Positions 8,698 through 16,500 of a stretch of DNA of 64,000 bases are shown in pieces. A model generated the notes under the pieces. That model searched no databases, was not told the DNA's origin, and was given only the letters and a program-made list of their open reading frames with translations. The stretch lies in contig NZ_NINX01000024.1 of NCBI RefSeq assembly GCF_002188635.1, positions 186,001 to 250,000 of the forward strand, read 5' to 3'. The translations under genes were made by a program, and so were the position numbers. Origin of the DNA: Pigmentiphaga sp. NML030171. GTDB taxonomy: Bacteria; Pseudomonadota; Gammaproteobacteria; Burkholderiales; Burkholderiaceae_B. The first letter of the stretch is position 1; every line of letters begins with the position of its first letter.

Positions 8698-9891
8698 ATG
8701 ACCACGGGCGGCGCACCACGGCGCGAAGGCCCCGTTGCGCTGTCGGCGGTGTTCGACGAGGCGCTGCGGCACCTTGGGCCGCAGGAACCGGCACAGGGCA
8801 CCGCGCCGGCCGCCGACGGATTCCTCTATAGCGGCAACCGCCATGAGAGCGTGCCGCGCAGGCTGCTTTTCGACCGGCGCCTGACACCGCTGGAGCGCAA
8901 CGCCTGGCAGGTGTTCCGCCTGCAGATCAACGACGACGGCGTGACCGCCTTTCCCACCTACGACCAATTGCGCCCTTACTTGGCCTCGATGCCCTGCGTG
9001 GCACAAGCCTCGCACGAGACTGTGGCGCGCGCCCTGACGCTGCTGCGGCTGACGCGCTGGCTGAGCCTGGTGCGACGACGGCGCGACCCGAAGACCGGCC
9101 GCATCCAAGGCAACCTCTACGTGCTGCACGACGAACCGCTGTCGCCCTTCGAGGCGATGCAACTCGATGCCGACTACCTCGGACTGGTCAGCCAGGCGCT
9201 GACCCATGCCGCCAAGGCGGTACAGATCGTGGGCATGAACACACTCAAGGAGATTGCCGAAGACCCACTGCTCAGCGGCCGCACGCTGCCGACCCGATTG
9301 CAGGTGCTGGCGCAGCGCATGGCGCAGCATGGCTGGACGACGCCAGGTTATCCACAGGAGGGTGCGGACCACGAATCCGAAGAAGGCCAGGAAGCCCTTC
9401 TTCGGAATGCTGCGCGCCCGTCTTCGGAATCCGAAGCAGGGCCGAAACCCGCGCCGGATAGCTCTCTTCGGATTCCGAAGGAGGACCGTACAGTACGTAA
9501 TGATCGTATAAATGAAGTACGTACAGTACCGCGCGCGAGGGCCTTGCAGAACCTGCGGCTGCCAGACCGCTTCCAGCGTTTGAAGCACGAGCAGCAGTCC
9601 GGCGCGCTGGTGGCCTTGCGGCAGGTGGACGAAGCCCAGCGGCAGGCGGTGCTGGACGAATGGGAGGCGCGCTGCTGCAACAGCTCGGTGCGCAACCCGG
9701 CTGGCTACCTGTTCGGCATCATCCAGAAGGCGATCCGTGGGGAGTTCAAGGCCTGGGCGGGCGACAGCGCCACGGTGCCGCCTGCTTCCCGTCCACCCGC
9801 GCCGGCACCGGCGCCATCGGCACCGCCGGTATCCCCCGAAGTGGCGCGCGCCCACCTGGCGCGGCTGCGGGCGGCCCTGCGCGACCCGTGA
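8698..9891 (+). CDS. STY4528-family ICE protein, BisC-like positional homologue
   Basis: 397-residue protein starting at the ATG two bases after the DUF2857 stop. The N-terminal half contains a winged-helix-like region (AWQVFRLQINDDGVTAFPTY, then SHETVARALTLLRLTRWLSL). A variable linker is encoded by palindrome-rich DNA (9372-9529), and a conserved C-terminal helical block follows (RLPDRFQRLKHEQQSGALV). The family is labelled a pathogenicity-island replication protein. In ICEclc the matching gene (orf96323, from memory) is bisC, half of the BisDC activator. Both labels are inference here. Confidence 0.8.
   Translation: MTTGGAPRREGPVALSAVFDEALRHLGPQEPAQGTAPAADGFLYSGNRHESVPRRLLFDRRLTPLERNAWQVFRLQINDDGVTAFPTYDQLRPYLASMPCVAQASHETVARALTLLRLTRWLSLVRRRRDPKTGRIQGNLYVLHDEPLSPFEAMQLDADYLGLVSQALTHAAKAVQIVGMNTLKEIAEDPLLSGRTLPTRLQVLAQRMAQHGWTTPGYPQEGADHESEEGQEALLRNAARPSSESEAGPKPAPDSSLRIPKEDRTVRNDRINEVRTVPRARALQNLRLPDRFQRLKHEQQSGALVALRQVDEAQRQAVLDEWEARCCNSSVRNPAGYLFGIIQKAIRGEFKAWAGDSATVPPASRPPAPAPAPSAPPVSPEVARAHLARLRAALRDP
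9372..9529. repeat. cluster of short palindromes inside the STY4528-family gene
   Basis: Four related sites read CGAATCCGA (9372), CTTCGGAAT (9399), CTTCGGAATCCGAAG (9422-9436) and CTTCGGATTCCGAAG (9466-9480); the last two are perfect or near-perfect palindromes. Directly after come GTACAGTACGTA (9488-9499) and GTACGTACAGTAC (9517-9529), which share GTACAGTAC. The region codes for a low-complexity linker. The repeats could therefore be regulatory or replication sites tolerated inside the gene. Confidence 0.6.
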
Positions 9892-9898
9892 CCGGCCG

Positions 9899-9919
9899 AG
9901 CTATCCCCAGGGGATAGCT
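9899..9919. repeat. ICE palindrome, copy 1
   Basis: Perfect inverted repeat with 10-base arms (AGCTATCCCC and GGGGATAGCT) around one A, starting 7 bases after the STY4528-family stop. The following bases CTGGGACAG..AGCCTTC are also shared with copy 2. Copies 1 and 2 bracket the toxin-antitoxin cassette. Confidence 0.8.
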
Positions 9920-9968
9920 GGGACAGGGAGCCTTCTGGCGGGTCAATCCGGCTACACCCTTGCCAAGG

Positions 9969-9980
9969 TCTCAATTGAGA
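9969..9980 (+). promoter_or_regulatory. candidate operator of the RelBE-type module
   Basis: Perfect 12-base palindrome TCTCAATTGAGA, 38 bases before the antitoxin start. It lies between a possible -35 (TTGCCA, 9960) and AT-rich bases (TACAAAATA) that could act as -10. This is the usual place for autorepression by RelB/DinJ-type antitoxins. Binding is inferred. Confidence 0.55.
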
Positions 9981-10018
9981 TACAAAATAGGGGCTAATGC
10001 ATAACAGGAGAAGTAACG

Positions 10019-10318
10019 ATGGCCGCACAGACTTCGATGCTGCACATCCGTGTGGACGATAAGCTCAAGGCCGATGCCGCCGAGAAGCTCGCCGGGGTCG
10101 GCCTCACCGTTTCGGACGCCGTGCGCATCCTGCTGACCCGTGTGGTCAAGGAAGGCGCGCTGCCGGCTGGCCTCACGGCCGACCCGGAGGCCTACGATGC
10201 CTGGTTCCGGGCGAAGGTTCAGGAGGCGCTGGCCGACACACGGCCGCCGGTGCCGCACCAGCAGGTCATGGACGAGGCGCAGGCCCTGATCGACAGGAAG
10301 CGGCGTGCGCGTACTTGA
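10019..10318 (+). CDS. RelB/DinJ-family antitoxin
   Basis: 99-residue protein with an N-terminal ribbon-helix-helix (MLHIRVDDKLKADAAEKLAG, then LTVSDAVRILLTRV), as in DinJ/RelB antitoxins, and a C-terminal toxin-binding tail. It is preceded by an AGGAG ribosome site and a 12-base palindrome. Its end overlaps the toxin gene by 14 bases, which couples their translation. It should neutralise the RelE/ParE toxin and repress the operon. Confidence 0.88.
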   Translation: MAAQTSMLHIRVDDKLKADAAEKLAGVGLTVSDAVRILLTRVVKEGALPAGLTADPEAYDAWFRAKVQEALADTRPPVPHQQVMDEAQALIDRKRRART

Positions 10319-10592
10319 GTGGCGGCAAGCTGCCCGCGCCGACCTGCTGGCGATTGTTGACTACATCTCGGACGACAACCCCGATGCCGCGCAGCGGTTG
10401 AAGGACGACATCGAGGCCAAGGCCGCGAAGCTGCCGGAGCGCCCGAAGCTCTACCGGCCTGGCCGCGTGGCCGGCACGCGGGAGATGGTCGTGCGTGCGA
10501 ACTACGTCGTGGTCTACATGGAGGACACCCGCGCGGTGTCCATCCTGCGCGTGTTGCACGCCGCGCAGCAGTGGCCGCCGGCACGGGAGTGA
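10305..10592 (+). CDS. RelE/ParE-superfamily toxin
   Basis: 95-residue toxin starting at GTG inside the antitoxin gene. It has the ParE/RelE pattern: an N-terminal strand and long helix (LEWRQAARADLLAIVDYISDD, cited only in part), KLYRPGRVAGTREMVV, then YVVVYMEDTRAVSILRVLHA. ParE-type members poison gyrase and RelE-type members cut mRNA on the ribosome. The REMVVRANYVV context is commoner in ParE/YoeB-like members, so the target is not settled. The gene appears intact. Confidence 0.87.
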   Translation: MRVLEWRQAARADLLAIVDYISDDNPDAAQRLKDDIEAKAAKLPERPKLYRPGRVAGTREMVVRANYVVVYMEDTRAVSILRVLHAAQQWPPARE

Positions 10593-10620
10593 AGGCGGTT
10601 TTCCTCACTGGAGATTCACC

Positions 10621-10812
10621 ATGAATGCCAAGGAGCCTGAAGCAGCCAAACTCAAGGCGCTGCAGGAAGCAGCTTGCATGGGCTGGGCCGACATCGCCGC
10701 CGGCCGCCATGCCGGTGTCGCCGACGGCCAACTCGAAGGTTTCATTGCACAGTTGGGACAGCAGACGGCGCTTGCCGTCGCTACCCGCCGCGAGGCTATC
10801 CCCAGGGGATAG
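10621..10812 (+). CDS. small unknown protein ending inside palindrome copy 2
   Basis: 63-residue acidic, helical protein with no clear family. The ATG follows GGAGATTCACC. The stretch GWADIAAGRHAGVADGQLEGF resembles short toxin-neutralising proteins near RelE/ParE genes, but this is weak. The last codons and the TAG stop are supplied by ICE palindrome copy 2. The original 3' end may therefore have been replaced when the palindrome arrived. Confidence 0.5.
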   Translation: MNAKEPEAAKLKALQEAACMGWADIAAGRHAGVADGQLEGFIAQLGQQTALAVATRREAIPRG

Positions 10813-10813
10813 C
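10795..10813. repeat. ICE palindrome, copy 2
   Basis: Same palindrome as copy 1 (GCTATCCCC-A-GGGGATAGC), followed by CTGGGACAG..AGCCTTC as at 9920. It provides the stop codon of the preceding small gene. Confidence 0.8.
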
Positions 10814-10935
10814 TGGGACAGCCAGCCTTCCCGGCACGGACAAACCAGGCGCACGCCGATTGCGGTTTGTTGACTGACGGCCTTCCGGTCGGTGCCGATG
10901 CTGGCGACTCGTTCCGTTAATGCGAGTCGTCACCC

Positions 10936-11712
10936 ATGGCCAATGAACCCCTGCAATTGAATCTCGGGTCGCTGCGTAGCGCGATGTCGCTGACGCTGCA
11001 CACTCATCACGCTTCGCGCATCTGGCACGGCCGTGCGCCGACCGAGGGACGCGCCGGCATCATCGGTCTCAACGGCTTCATCAGCGCCATGAACAAGATG
11101 AAGCGCGGCGCCGAGCAGGACGATCCGTACTCCGATTTCTGGATGCTGCGTATCGAAGACAAGCTGGAGCAGACCAAGAGCACGCTGCAGGCGCTGCGCG
11201 AGCAGGTGGACCAGGCGCTGGCTGATGTACCCCCGGCGCTGTCGTTGGGCGATAACATGAACGTGCAGCCGGTGAAGCTGCCGCTGTTCGTGAATGCCCA
11301 ACTCGGCTTCATGGCGGTGTACCTGCTGGCCGACTACGACGACCTGGCGCGCAAACTCATCCTGGCGCACCACACGGCGCTGATCGACCGCAGCACCTTG
11401 GAGCGCTGGCTCAATGATGGTGCGCACGCGCTGCGCAGCCTGTTCTCGCTGGCCCAGCAGTACCGCTACTCGGGTACGACGCGCGACGACTTCGCGGCGA
11501 AGAACGCGGCGGCGCGAGCTGCGTTGGAGAAGTTCGGCGAGCTGCCGCAGGACGTGCTGGAAGGCACGCGGCGCTCGCGCTTTGCGCCACCCATCGCACG
11601 GCGGGCGAACCGGCCCGGTGCGCCGGCTGCGGCGCCTGCCGCCGATGCGGTGAAGCTGGCACCGAAAGATGGCGCAGCCGATGGGGCACCAGACGAGGAT
11701 GCCGCGGCATGA
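10936..11712 (+). CDS. ICE protein, PFL_4669 family (TIGR03761)
   Basis: 258-residue soluble protein matching the PFL_4669 family: LNLGSLRSAMSLTLHTHHASRIWHGR at the N-terminus (shown here as one motif region, residues 9-34), GRAGIIGLNGFI, then a helical core and a basic Ala/Pro-rich tail. The function is unknown. The stop overlaps the next start (ATGA), so it is coupled to the DUF3158 and ssb genes. In ICEclc the equivalent three-gene unit (orf95213-inrR-ssb) is expressed from PinR in transfer-competent cells. Confidence 0.85.
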   Translation: MANEPLQLNLGSLRSAMSLTLHTHHASRIWHGRAPTEGRAGIIGLNGFISAMNKMKRGAEQDDPYSDFWMLRIEDKLEQTKSTLQALREQVDQALADVPPALSLGDNMNVQPVKLPLFVNAQLGFMAVYLLADYDDLARKLILAHHTALIDRSTLERWLNDGAHALRSLFSLAQQYRYSGTTRDDFAAKNAAARAALEKFGELPQDVLEGTRRSRFAPPIARRANRPGAPAAAPAADAVKLAPKDGAADGAPDEDAAA

Positions 11713-12248
11713 CGGCATTGCCCCCTTCCGCGCGCTTCGTTCCGCTGGAACAGACGGACTTCCGGCGGCTGGAACATGCGGCCTACCTAAAAGGCCTTTT
11801 ACAGCCTTTTAAGGGTAAGGGGCGTCTGGAGACCTGGGCCAGCCAGTGCGCAGCGCTGCGCGACGACCTGATTGGCCTGGCGCAGCGGCGTGTGCTGCCC
11901 CAGGCACGCGCCTACCCCTTCAGCCTGCTCGACGTGCAACTGGCCCAGCAGGCCACTGGCGCAGGGACGACCTTCCTGCGTTGGCGCAACCTCGACCGTT
12001 CCTCCATGGGCGTGGCGTTGTGGGAGGCCCTGCTGGCCAACCCCGCAACGCCGGGCTCGCTGATCGACGAGCTGTACGCGATCGAACTGCAGCGCATCGT
12101 ACTGAACATGCAGATCAGCCTGACCCACAGCATCGCTCGCCAAGCCCTGGAATGCGCCAACAAGGCCGCGCAGGCCGAAGCGGTTTACCTGCGGCGCGTC
12201 CACGGGCGTATCGCGTCCGTTCCACCCACCACCAAGGAGTCACCATGA
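11709..12248 (+). CDS. inrR: DUF3158 protein, InrR-like
   Basis: 179-residue DUF3158-family protein with an N-terminal segment FVPLEQTDFRRLEHAAYLKG and a helical core (TFLRWRNLDRSSMGVALWEA). It lies between the PFL_4669 gene and ssb with overlaps on both sides, as inrR does in ICEclc. There InrR raises integrase expression in the activated subpopulation. The assignment relies on family and gene order; the symbol is positional. Confidence 0.75.
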   Translation: MTALPPSARFVPLEQTDFRRLEHAAYLKGLLQPFKGKGRLETWASQCAALRDDLIGLAQRRVLPQARAYPFSLLDVQLAQQATGAGTTFLRWRNLDRSSMGVALWEALLANPATPGSLIDELYAIELQRIVLNMQISLTHSIARQALECANKAAQAEAVYLRRVHGRIASVPPTTKESP

Positions 12249-12628
12249 GCACGCACTTCGTCGGCGAGGGCAACATCGGTTCTGCGCCGGACTACCGCGA
12301 ATTCCCGAACGGCAACGACGAGCCGCGCCGGCTGCTTCGCCTGAACGTCTATTTCGACAACCCGATCCCGAAGAAGGACGGCGAGTACGAAGATCGCGGC
12401 GGCTTCTGGGCGCCGGTGGAGCTGTGGCACCGCGACGCCGATCATTGGAAGACGCTGTATCAGAAGGGTATGCGGGTGCTGGTCGAGGGCCGCACCGTGC
12501 GCGACGAATGGGAGGACGCCGACGAGAACGAACGGGTGACCTTCAAGGTTGAGGCCCGGCGCGTGGGCATCCTGCCGTACCGCATCGAGTCGGTGGCGCT
12601 CAGCGCCAAGCCGGCCGGCGGACAGTAG
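12245..12628 (+). CDS. ssb: single-stranded DNA-binding protein of the ICE
   Basis: 127-residue OB-fold protein: MSTHFVGEGNIGSAPDYREF, a loop EPRRLLRLNVYFDN, then FWAPVELWHRDADHWKTLYQ and VLVEGRTVRDEWED, the conserved SSB pattern. It lacks the acidic C-terminal tip of housekeeping Ssb, as ICE-borne SSBs often do. It is coupled by ATGA to the DUF3158 gene. It coats single-stranded element DNA during transfer or rolling-circle replication. Confidence 0.88.
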   Translation: MSTHFVGEGNIGSAPDYREFPNGNDEPRRLLRLNVYFDNPIPKKDGEYEDRGGFWAPVELWHRDADHWKTLYQKGMRVLVEGRTVRDEWEDADENERVTFKVEARRVGILPYRIESVALSAKPAGGQ

Positions 12629-12692
12629 TTCGCCCATCGCCGTTCCCCCGAGGGCGGTTGTAGCAACCGTCATACGCCCGCGATGCACCAGC

Positions 12693-12713
12693 AGCTATCC
12701 CCAGGGGATAGCT
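12693..12713. repeat. ICE palindrome, copy 3
   Basis: Third exact copy of the inverted repeat (arms AGCTATCCCC / GGGGATAGCT around one A), in the 280-base gap between ssb and topB. The downstream flank (CCAAGGTCG) differs from copies 1 and 2. A small hairpin CGGTTG-TAG-CAACCG at 12655-12669 just before it could end the ssb transcript. Confidence 0.8.
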
Positions 12714-12908
12714 CCAAGGTCGTCCACGGAGTTCCAGCCGCCCTCCCGAAACGACGCTCTTGCTGTGCCAGCACCTGCGGCTGCGCCAACGGACCGCCTG
12801 CCGATCACAAAGCGGTGTCTGCATCAATCGGCTTCCTTGCTGCCGGCATCTCCCGGTCCCGCCAAGCTGACGCCCATCCGATGACCCGCACATTTCCAAG
12901 GAGGCTTC

Positions 12909-14927
12909 ATGCGCGTGTTCCTGTGCGAGAAGCCGTCCCAGGGCAAGGACATCGCCCGTGTGCTGGGTGCCGGTCAACGCGGCAACGGCTGCTACAGCGG
13001 CGCCGGTGTCGTCGTGACCTGGTGCATCGGTCATCTGGTGGAGGCGGTTCCGCCCGAAGGTTACGGCGAGCACTACAAGCGCTGGGCCATCGAGCAACTG
13101 CCCATTCTTCCTGAGCGTTGGCGTGTCGAGCCCAAGGCGGCGACCGCAGCGCAATTCAAGGTCGTGCAGCAGTTCGTCGCCAAGGCGAGCGAGTTGGTGA
13201 TTGCGACCGACGCCGACCGCGAGGGCGAGATGATCGCCCGCGAGATCATCGACCTATGCGGCTACCGCGGGCCGATTCAGCGCCTGTGGCTGTCGGCGCT
13301 CAACGATGCGTCGATCCGCAAGGCGCTGGGCGCGCTCAAGCCGTCCGCCGAGACGCTGCCGCTGTATTTCTCCGCACTCGCCCGATCGCGCGCCGACTGG
13401 CTGATCGGGATGAACCTGAGCCGCCTGTTCACGCTGCTGGGCCGCCAGGCCGGCTACAACGGCGTGCTATCGGTCGGGCGCGTGCAGACGCCGACGCTCA
13501 AGCTGGTCGTGGACCGTGATCGCGAGATCGCGCGCTTCGTCTCGGTGCCGTTCTGGGCCATCGAGGTCGCACTGTCGCATGCTGGCCAGACCTTTGTCGC
13601 AAGCTGGACACCGCCGCAGGGTAGCACCGACGAAGCCGGCCGTTGCCTGCAGCAGCCGGTGGCGCAGCAGTCCGCCGAACGCCTGCGCGCGGCCGGCACC
13701 GCCCAGGTGCTGTCGGTGGAGACCGAGCGCGTGCGCGAAGGCCCGCCGCTGCCGTTCGACCTGGGCACCTTGCAGGAAGTGTGTTCCAAGCAGTTGGGCC
13801 TCGACGTGCAGGAGACGCTGGACATTGCACAGGCGCTGTACGAGACGCACAAGGCGACGACGTATCCGCGCTCGGATTCGGGCTACCTGCCCGAGAGCAT
13901 GCTGGCCGGGGTGCCGGCCGTGCTCGACAGCCTGGTCAAGACCGATCCCAGCCTGCGGCCGTTGATCGACCGCCTGGACCGCCAGCAGCGTTCGCGAGCG
14001 TGGAACGACGGCAAGGTCACGGCGCATCACGGCATCATCCCCACGCTGGAGCCGGCCAATCTCTCGGCGATGAGCGACAAGGAGTTGGCCGTCTACCGGC
14101 TGATCCGCGCCCACTACCTCGCGCAGTTCCTGCCGCATCACGAGTTTGACCGGACGGTGGCGCAGCTCACGTGCGGCGGGCAGTCGCTGGTGGCGGTGGG
14201 CAAGCAGATCGCGACGGCCGGATGGCGCCAGGTGCTGGCGGCGCCGGCCCTTGACGACACGGACGGAGAGGATGCACGGTGCGGCCAAGTATTGCCAGCG
14301 TTGAAGGCTGGCGATGCCTGTCAAGTCGGTCAGGTCGAGCTGAAGGCATTGAAGACGCTGCCGCCCAAGCCCTACACGCAGGGCGAGCTGGTCAAGGCCA
14401 TGAAGGGCGTCGCCAAGCTCGTGACCGACCCGCGCCTGAAGCAGAAGCTGAAGGACACCACGGGCATCGGCACCGAGGCGACGCGCGCCAACATCATCAG
14501 CGGGCTGCTGGCCCGCGGCTATCTCTTGAAGAAAGGCCGTGCCATCCGCGCGTCGGATGCGGCCTTCACGTTGATCGACGCCGTGCCGGCGGCCATCGCC
14601 GACCCGGGGACCACAGCGGCGTGGGAGCAGGCACTGGACATGATCGAGGCCGGCCAGATGACGCTGGACACCTTCATCGCCAAGCAATCGAGCTGGGTCG
14701 CCCAACTCGTGCAGCAGTACCGCGGCGCCACGCTAGACCTCAAGCTGCCGCCCGCGCCGGACTGCCCGCAGTGCGGCGCCCCGATGCGCCAGCGTAGCGG
14801 CAAGAGCGGCGCGTTCTGGTCGTGCAGCCGCTACCCGGACTGCAAGGGTACGCAGCCGGTCGAAGATGCCGCGGCAGGCAAGCACGGCGCACCCAGCCCG
14901 CGGCGTCGGCGCCCCAAGGCGAACTGA
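12909..14927 (+). CDS. topB: DNA topoisomerase III, ICE-type
   Basis: 672-residue type IA topoisomerase. A Toprim domain lies at the N-terminus (FLCEKPSQGKDIARVLGAG; acidic TDADREGE near residue 100). The catalytic tyrosine is in TTYPRSDSGYLP near residue 319. One C-terminal Cys4 zinc ribbon is visible (CPQCGAPM...FWSCSRYPDC, near 620-650). It unlinks replicating or transferring DNA. The start follows AAGGAGG. It stands alone after the ssb operon, as in most PFGI-1 class ICEs. Full length. Confidence 0.93.
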   Translation: MRVFLCEKPSQGKDIARVLGAGQRGNGCYSGAGVVVTWCIGHLVEAVPPEGYGEHYKRWAIEQLPILPERWRVEPKAATAAQFKVVQQFVAKASELVIATDADREGEMIAREIIDLCGYRGPIQRLWLSALNDASIRKALGALKPSAETLPLYFSALARSRADWLIGMNLSRLFTLLGRQAGYNGVLSVGRVQTPTLKLVVDRDREIARFVSVPFWAIEVALSHAGQTFVASWTPPQGSTDEAGRCLQQPVAQQSAERLRAAGTAQVLSVETERVREGPPLPFDLGTLQEVCSKQLGLDVQETLDIAQALYETHKATTYPRSDSGYLPESMLAGVPAVLDSLVKTDPSLRPLIDRLDRQQRSRAWNDGKVTAHHGIIPTLEPANLSAMSDKELAVYRLIRAHYLAQFLPHHEFDRTVAQLTCGGQSLVAVGKQIATAGWRQVLAAPALDDTDGEDARCGQVLPALKAGDACQVGQVELKALKTLPPKPYTQGELVKAMKGVAKLVTDPRLKQKLKDTTGIGTEATRANIISGLLARGYLLKKGRAIRASDAAFTLIDAVPAAIADPGTTAAWEQALDMIEAGQMTLDTFIAKQSSWVAQLVQQYRGATLDLKLPPAPDCPQCGAPMRQRSGKSGAFWSCSRYPDCKGTQPVEDAAAGKHGAPSPRRRRPKAN

Positions 14928-15734
14928 CGCCCACGTCTCCCTCTGCCACGCCGGCTCTTGCGGACGGCGGGGCAAACCTCCCGCGCCCCGCGGGACTCCC
15001 CAGCGCGCGTTCCCTTCTGCAACGGTGTGCGCGTCCTGCACAGACCAATCACGGCTTGCAGGGCGAGAAGGTCATTGCTTCGTCGAATCGCGCTCGCCGC
15101 GATTCCGCTGATTGACGTGCTTCCGTCCATCCGCGAGCGGTCTCCTGACGCCTTGGCCCGCAAGGCTGCGAGGTGCCAGGAGACCGCTTGCGGTCGACGG
15201 TATTCGGTGCCGGTGCCCGCCGGCGGAACAACGGGTTCCCTTTGTGTGTGGATGCACGCCAGAGGATGCCGGCCCCAGCCACGAAACGGGCCGGGTGAGA
15301 TTGCTGACGCAGCGAATGGCTTTGACGACGGCCTGGCCTGCTTGCAGCCCACAGGTGGATTGATTCTTCTCCAGCCGAAGCCCTACGGGGCTTCGGCGCC
15401 TTTGTCGTGGGCGGACAGATCGTGCACTGCTGCTGCCGGCAGTGCTCGGGCCAAACCGGACGGCGGGCGGTTCCGTTTGATCGGCGACGGTGCGCCGCCG
15501 CGCTTCCATCCTTCCCGCATGTGTCGCTGACGGTCGTCAGCACCATGCCCTGGCAGCTCCGGTCTTCAAGGCTGCAACGCGCCTCGCCGCGTTGACCGAT
15601 CCAGTCCGCCTCGCACCGACCACCGCGGACGCGCGTCGCCACGACGCGGGTGTTTTCGATGTTCAACCTTTCGGGAGGTCTCCGCTCCCGACAGGGCGTG
15701 GTGCTCCCGGTCTTCAACCACCAGGAGAAACCAT
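14928..15734. other. 800-base non-coding stretch with hairpin and long leader
   Basis: No convincing coding frame. It holds a strong inverted repeat at 15132-15192: 16-base arms, 15 matching, around GCGGTCTCCTG / CAGGAGACCGC with a 29-base loop. It also holds the conserved two-hairpin leader at 15526-15594 and a long untranslated stretch up to the next gene. Ribosome-site bases (CCAGGAG) occur only at 15720. The long leader fits a transcript controlled after initiation. Confidence 0.6.
15526..15594 (+). ncRNA. conserved two-hairpin leader, copy A
   Basis: Hairpin 1, GCTGAC-GGTC-GTCAGC (15526-15541), is followed 33 bases later by hairpin 2, CAACGCG-CCTCGC-CGCGTTG (15575-15594). A homologous unit with the same 33-base spacing lies upstream of the DUF3577 gene (44171-44241). 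The stems are kept while the loops differ. Shared linker bases include CATGCCC and TCAAGGCT. It may be a structured 5' leader or a protein-bound operator. Confidence 0.55.
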
Positions 15735-15986
15735 ATGTCCCTCGCGTTCGCATCGGCACCTTTGAGTGCTGAACAGGCCCGCGCCGAATCCATCGGCTAC
15801 CAGGCCCTGGCCTACGTTGGCAAGCGCCTGCCCCTGCAGGTGCTCTGCAGCGCAGCCGGCCACTACATCGGCACCGCCGATGCGGATGGTCCCGTCTCGC
15901 GCGAGTCGGTCAGCTTCTTCCGCTCGCACCACGCTGCCGAGCACGCCCTGCAAACGGGCCGCTGGCAGCAGCGCCTCCACCCGTGA
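15735..15986 (+). CDS. small ICE protein of unknown function
   Basis: 83-residue protein with SIGYQALAYVGKRLPLQVLC and SFFRSHHAAEHALQTGRW motifs; I cannot name a family. It follows a good ribosome site (CAGGAG) and a long structured leader. It lies 24 bases before the next gene, with which it is probably co-transcribed up to the terminator at 16444. Small proteins like this are typical of the post-topB region in these ICEs. Confidence 0.7.
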   Translation: MSLAFASAPLSAEQARAESIGYQALAYVGKRLPLQVLCSAAGHYIGTADADGPVSRESVSFFRSHHAAEHALQTGRWQQRLHP

Positions 15987-16010
15987 ATCCCATCATCAGG
16001 AGCCCCCGTC

Positions 16011-16403
16011 ATGAACCGTGCTCTGCCTCAAGAGGTACTTGATCAGATCAAGCTGGAAAACCAGCACTTCGCCGCCGCGCCCCAAGCCTTCTTCGAGGCG
16101 TGGAAACGCGGCGTCAACATCGCCGGTGCCGAATGGTTCGGCGACGGCACACGCGAAGGTCTGCAGCGTGCCACCACCAAGTGGGACCTGCGGCCCAACA
16201 TGCTGATGCTCAACGACGCCCTGGGCGTGCTGAGCAGCGGTCAACGCATGTTCCTCTCCGCGATGGTGAGCTTCTACAACGCCCGCGAGGGCGGCGCGAT
16301 GCTCAAGCGTTGCGGCTTCGAGGGGCTGTCCGACTTCGGCGGCCTCGATCTGGAACGGCGCCAGGTCATCGCTGACCTCACGCTGCACTACAACGGCTGG
16401 TGA
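16011..16403 (+). CDS. ICE protein of unknown function
   Basis: 130-residue soluble protein: LPQEVLDQIKLENQHFAAAP, then ATTKWDLRPNMLMLNDALG and LSSGQRMFLSAMVSFYNA, ending in LTLHYNGW. No family is recognised. The start is supported by the AGGAG sequence 10 bases upstream. It shares a transcription unit with the 83-residue gene before it. A strong intrinsic terminator follows 40 bases after the stop. Confidence 0.72.
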   Translation: MNRALPQEVLDQIKLENQHFAAAPQAFFEAWKRGVNIAGAEWFGDGTREGLQRATTKWDLRPNMLMLNDALGVLSSGQRMFLSAMVSFYNAREGGAMLKRCGFEGLSDFGGLDLERRQVIADLTLHYNGW

Positions 16404-16443
16404 GCCGCGCCTGGCAACCCACCGTCTTTTCATCCCACCCCAC

Positions 16444-16488
16444 GAGGGACATGCGTCCCCGTTCGGGGCCATGTCCCTCCTTCTTTTC
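16444..16488 (+). terminator. intrinsic terminator
   Basis: Long stem with outer arms GAGGGACATG / CATGTCCCTC and inner arms CCCC / GGGG around GTTC, followed by CTTCTTTTC. It ends the transcript of the two small ICE genes upstream. Confidence 0.85.
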
Positions 16489-16500
16489 GCAGGAGCGGCC

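Noticed and set aside
8446-9855. 470-codon antisense frame over the STY4528-family gene
   Set aside because: The composition is typical of an antisense shadow, and the plus-strand gene has conserved family blocks.
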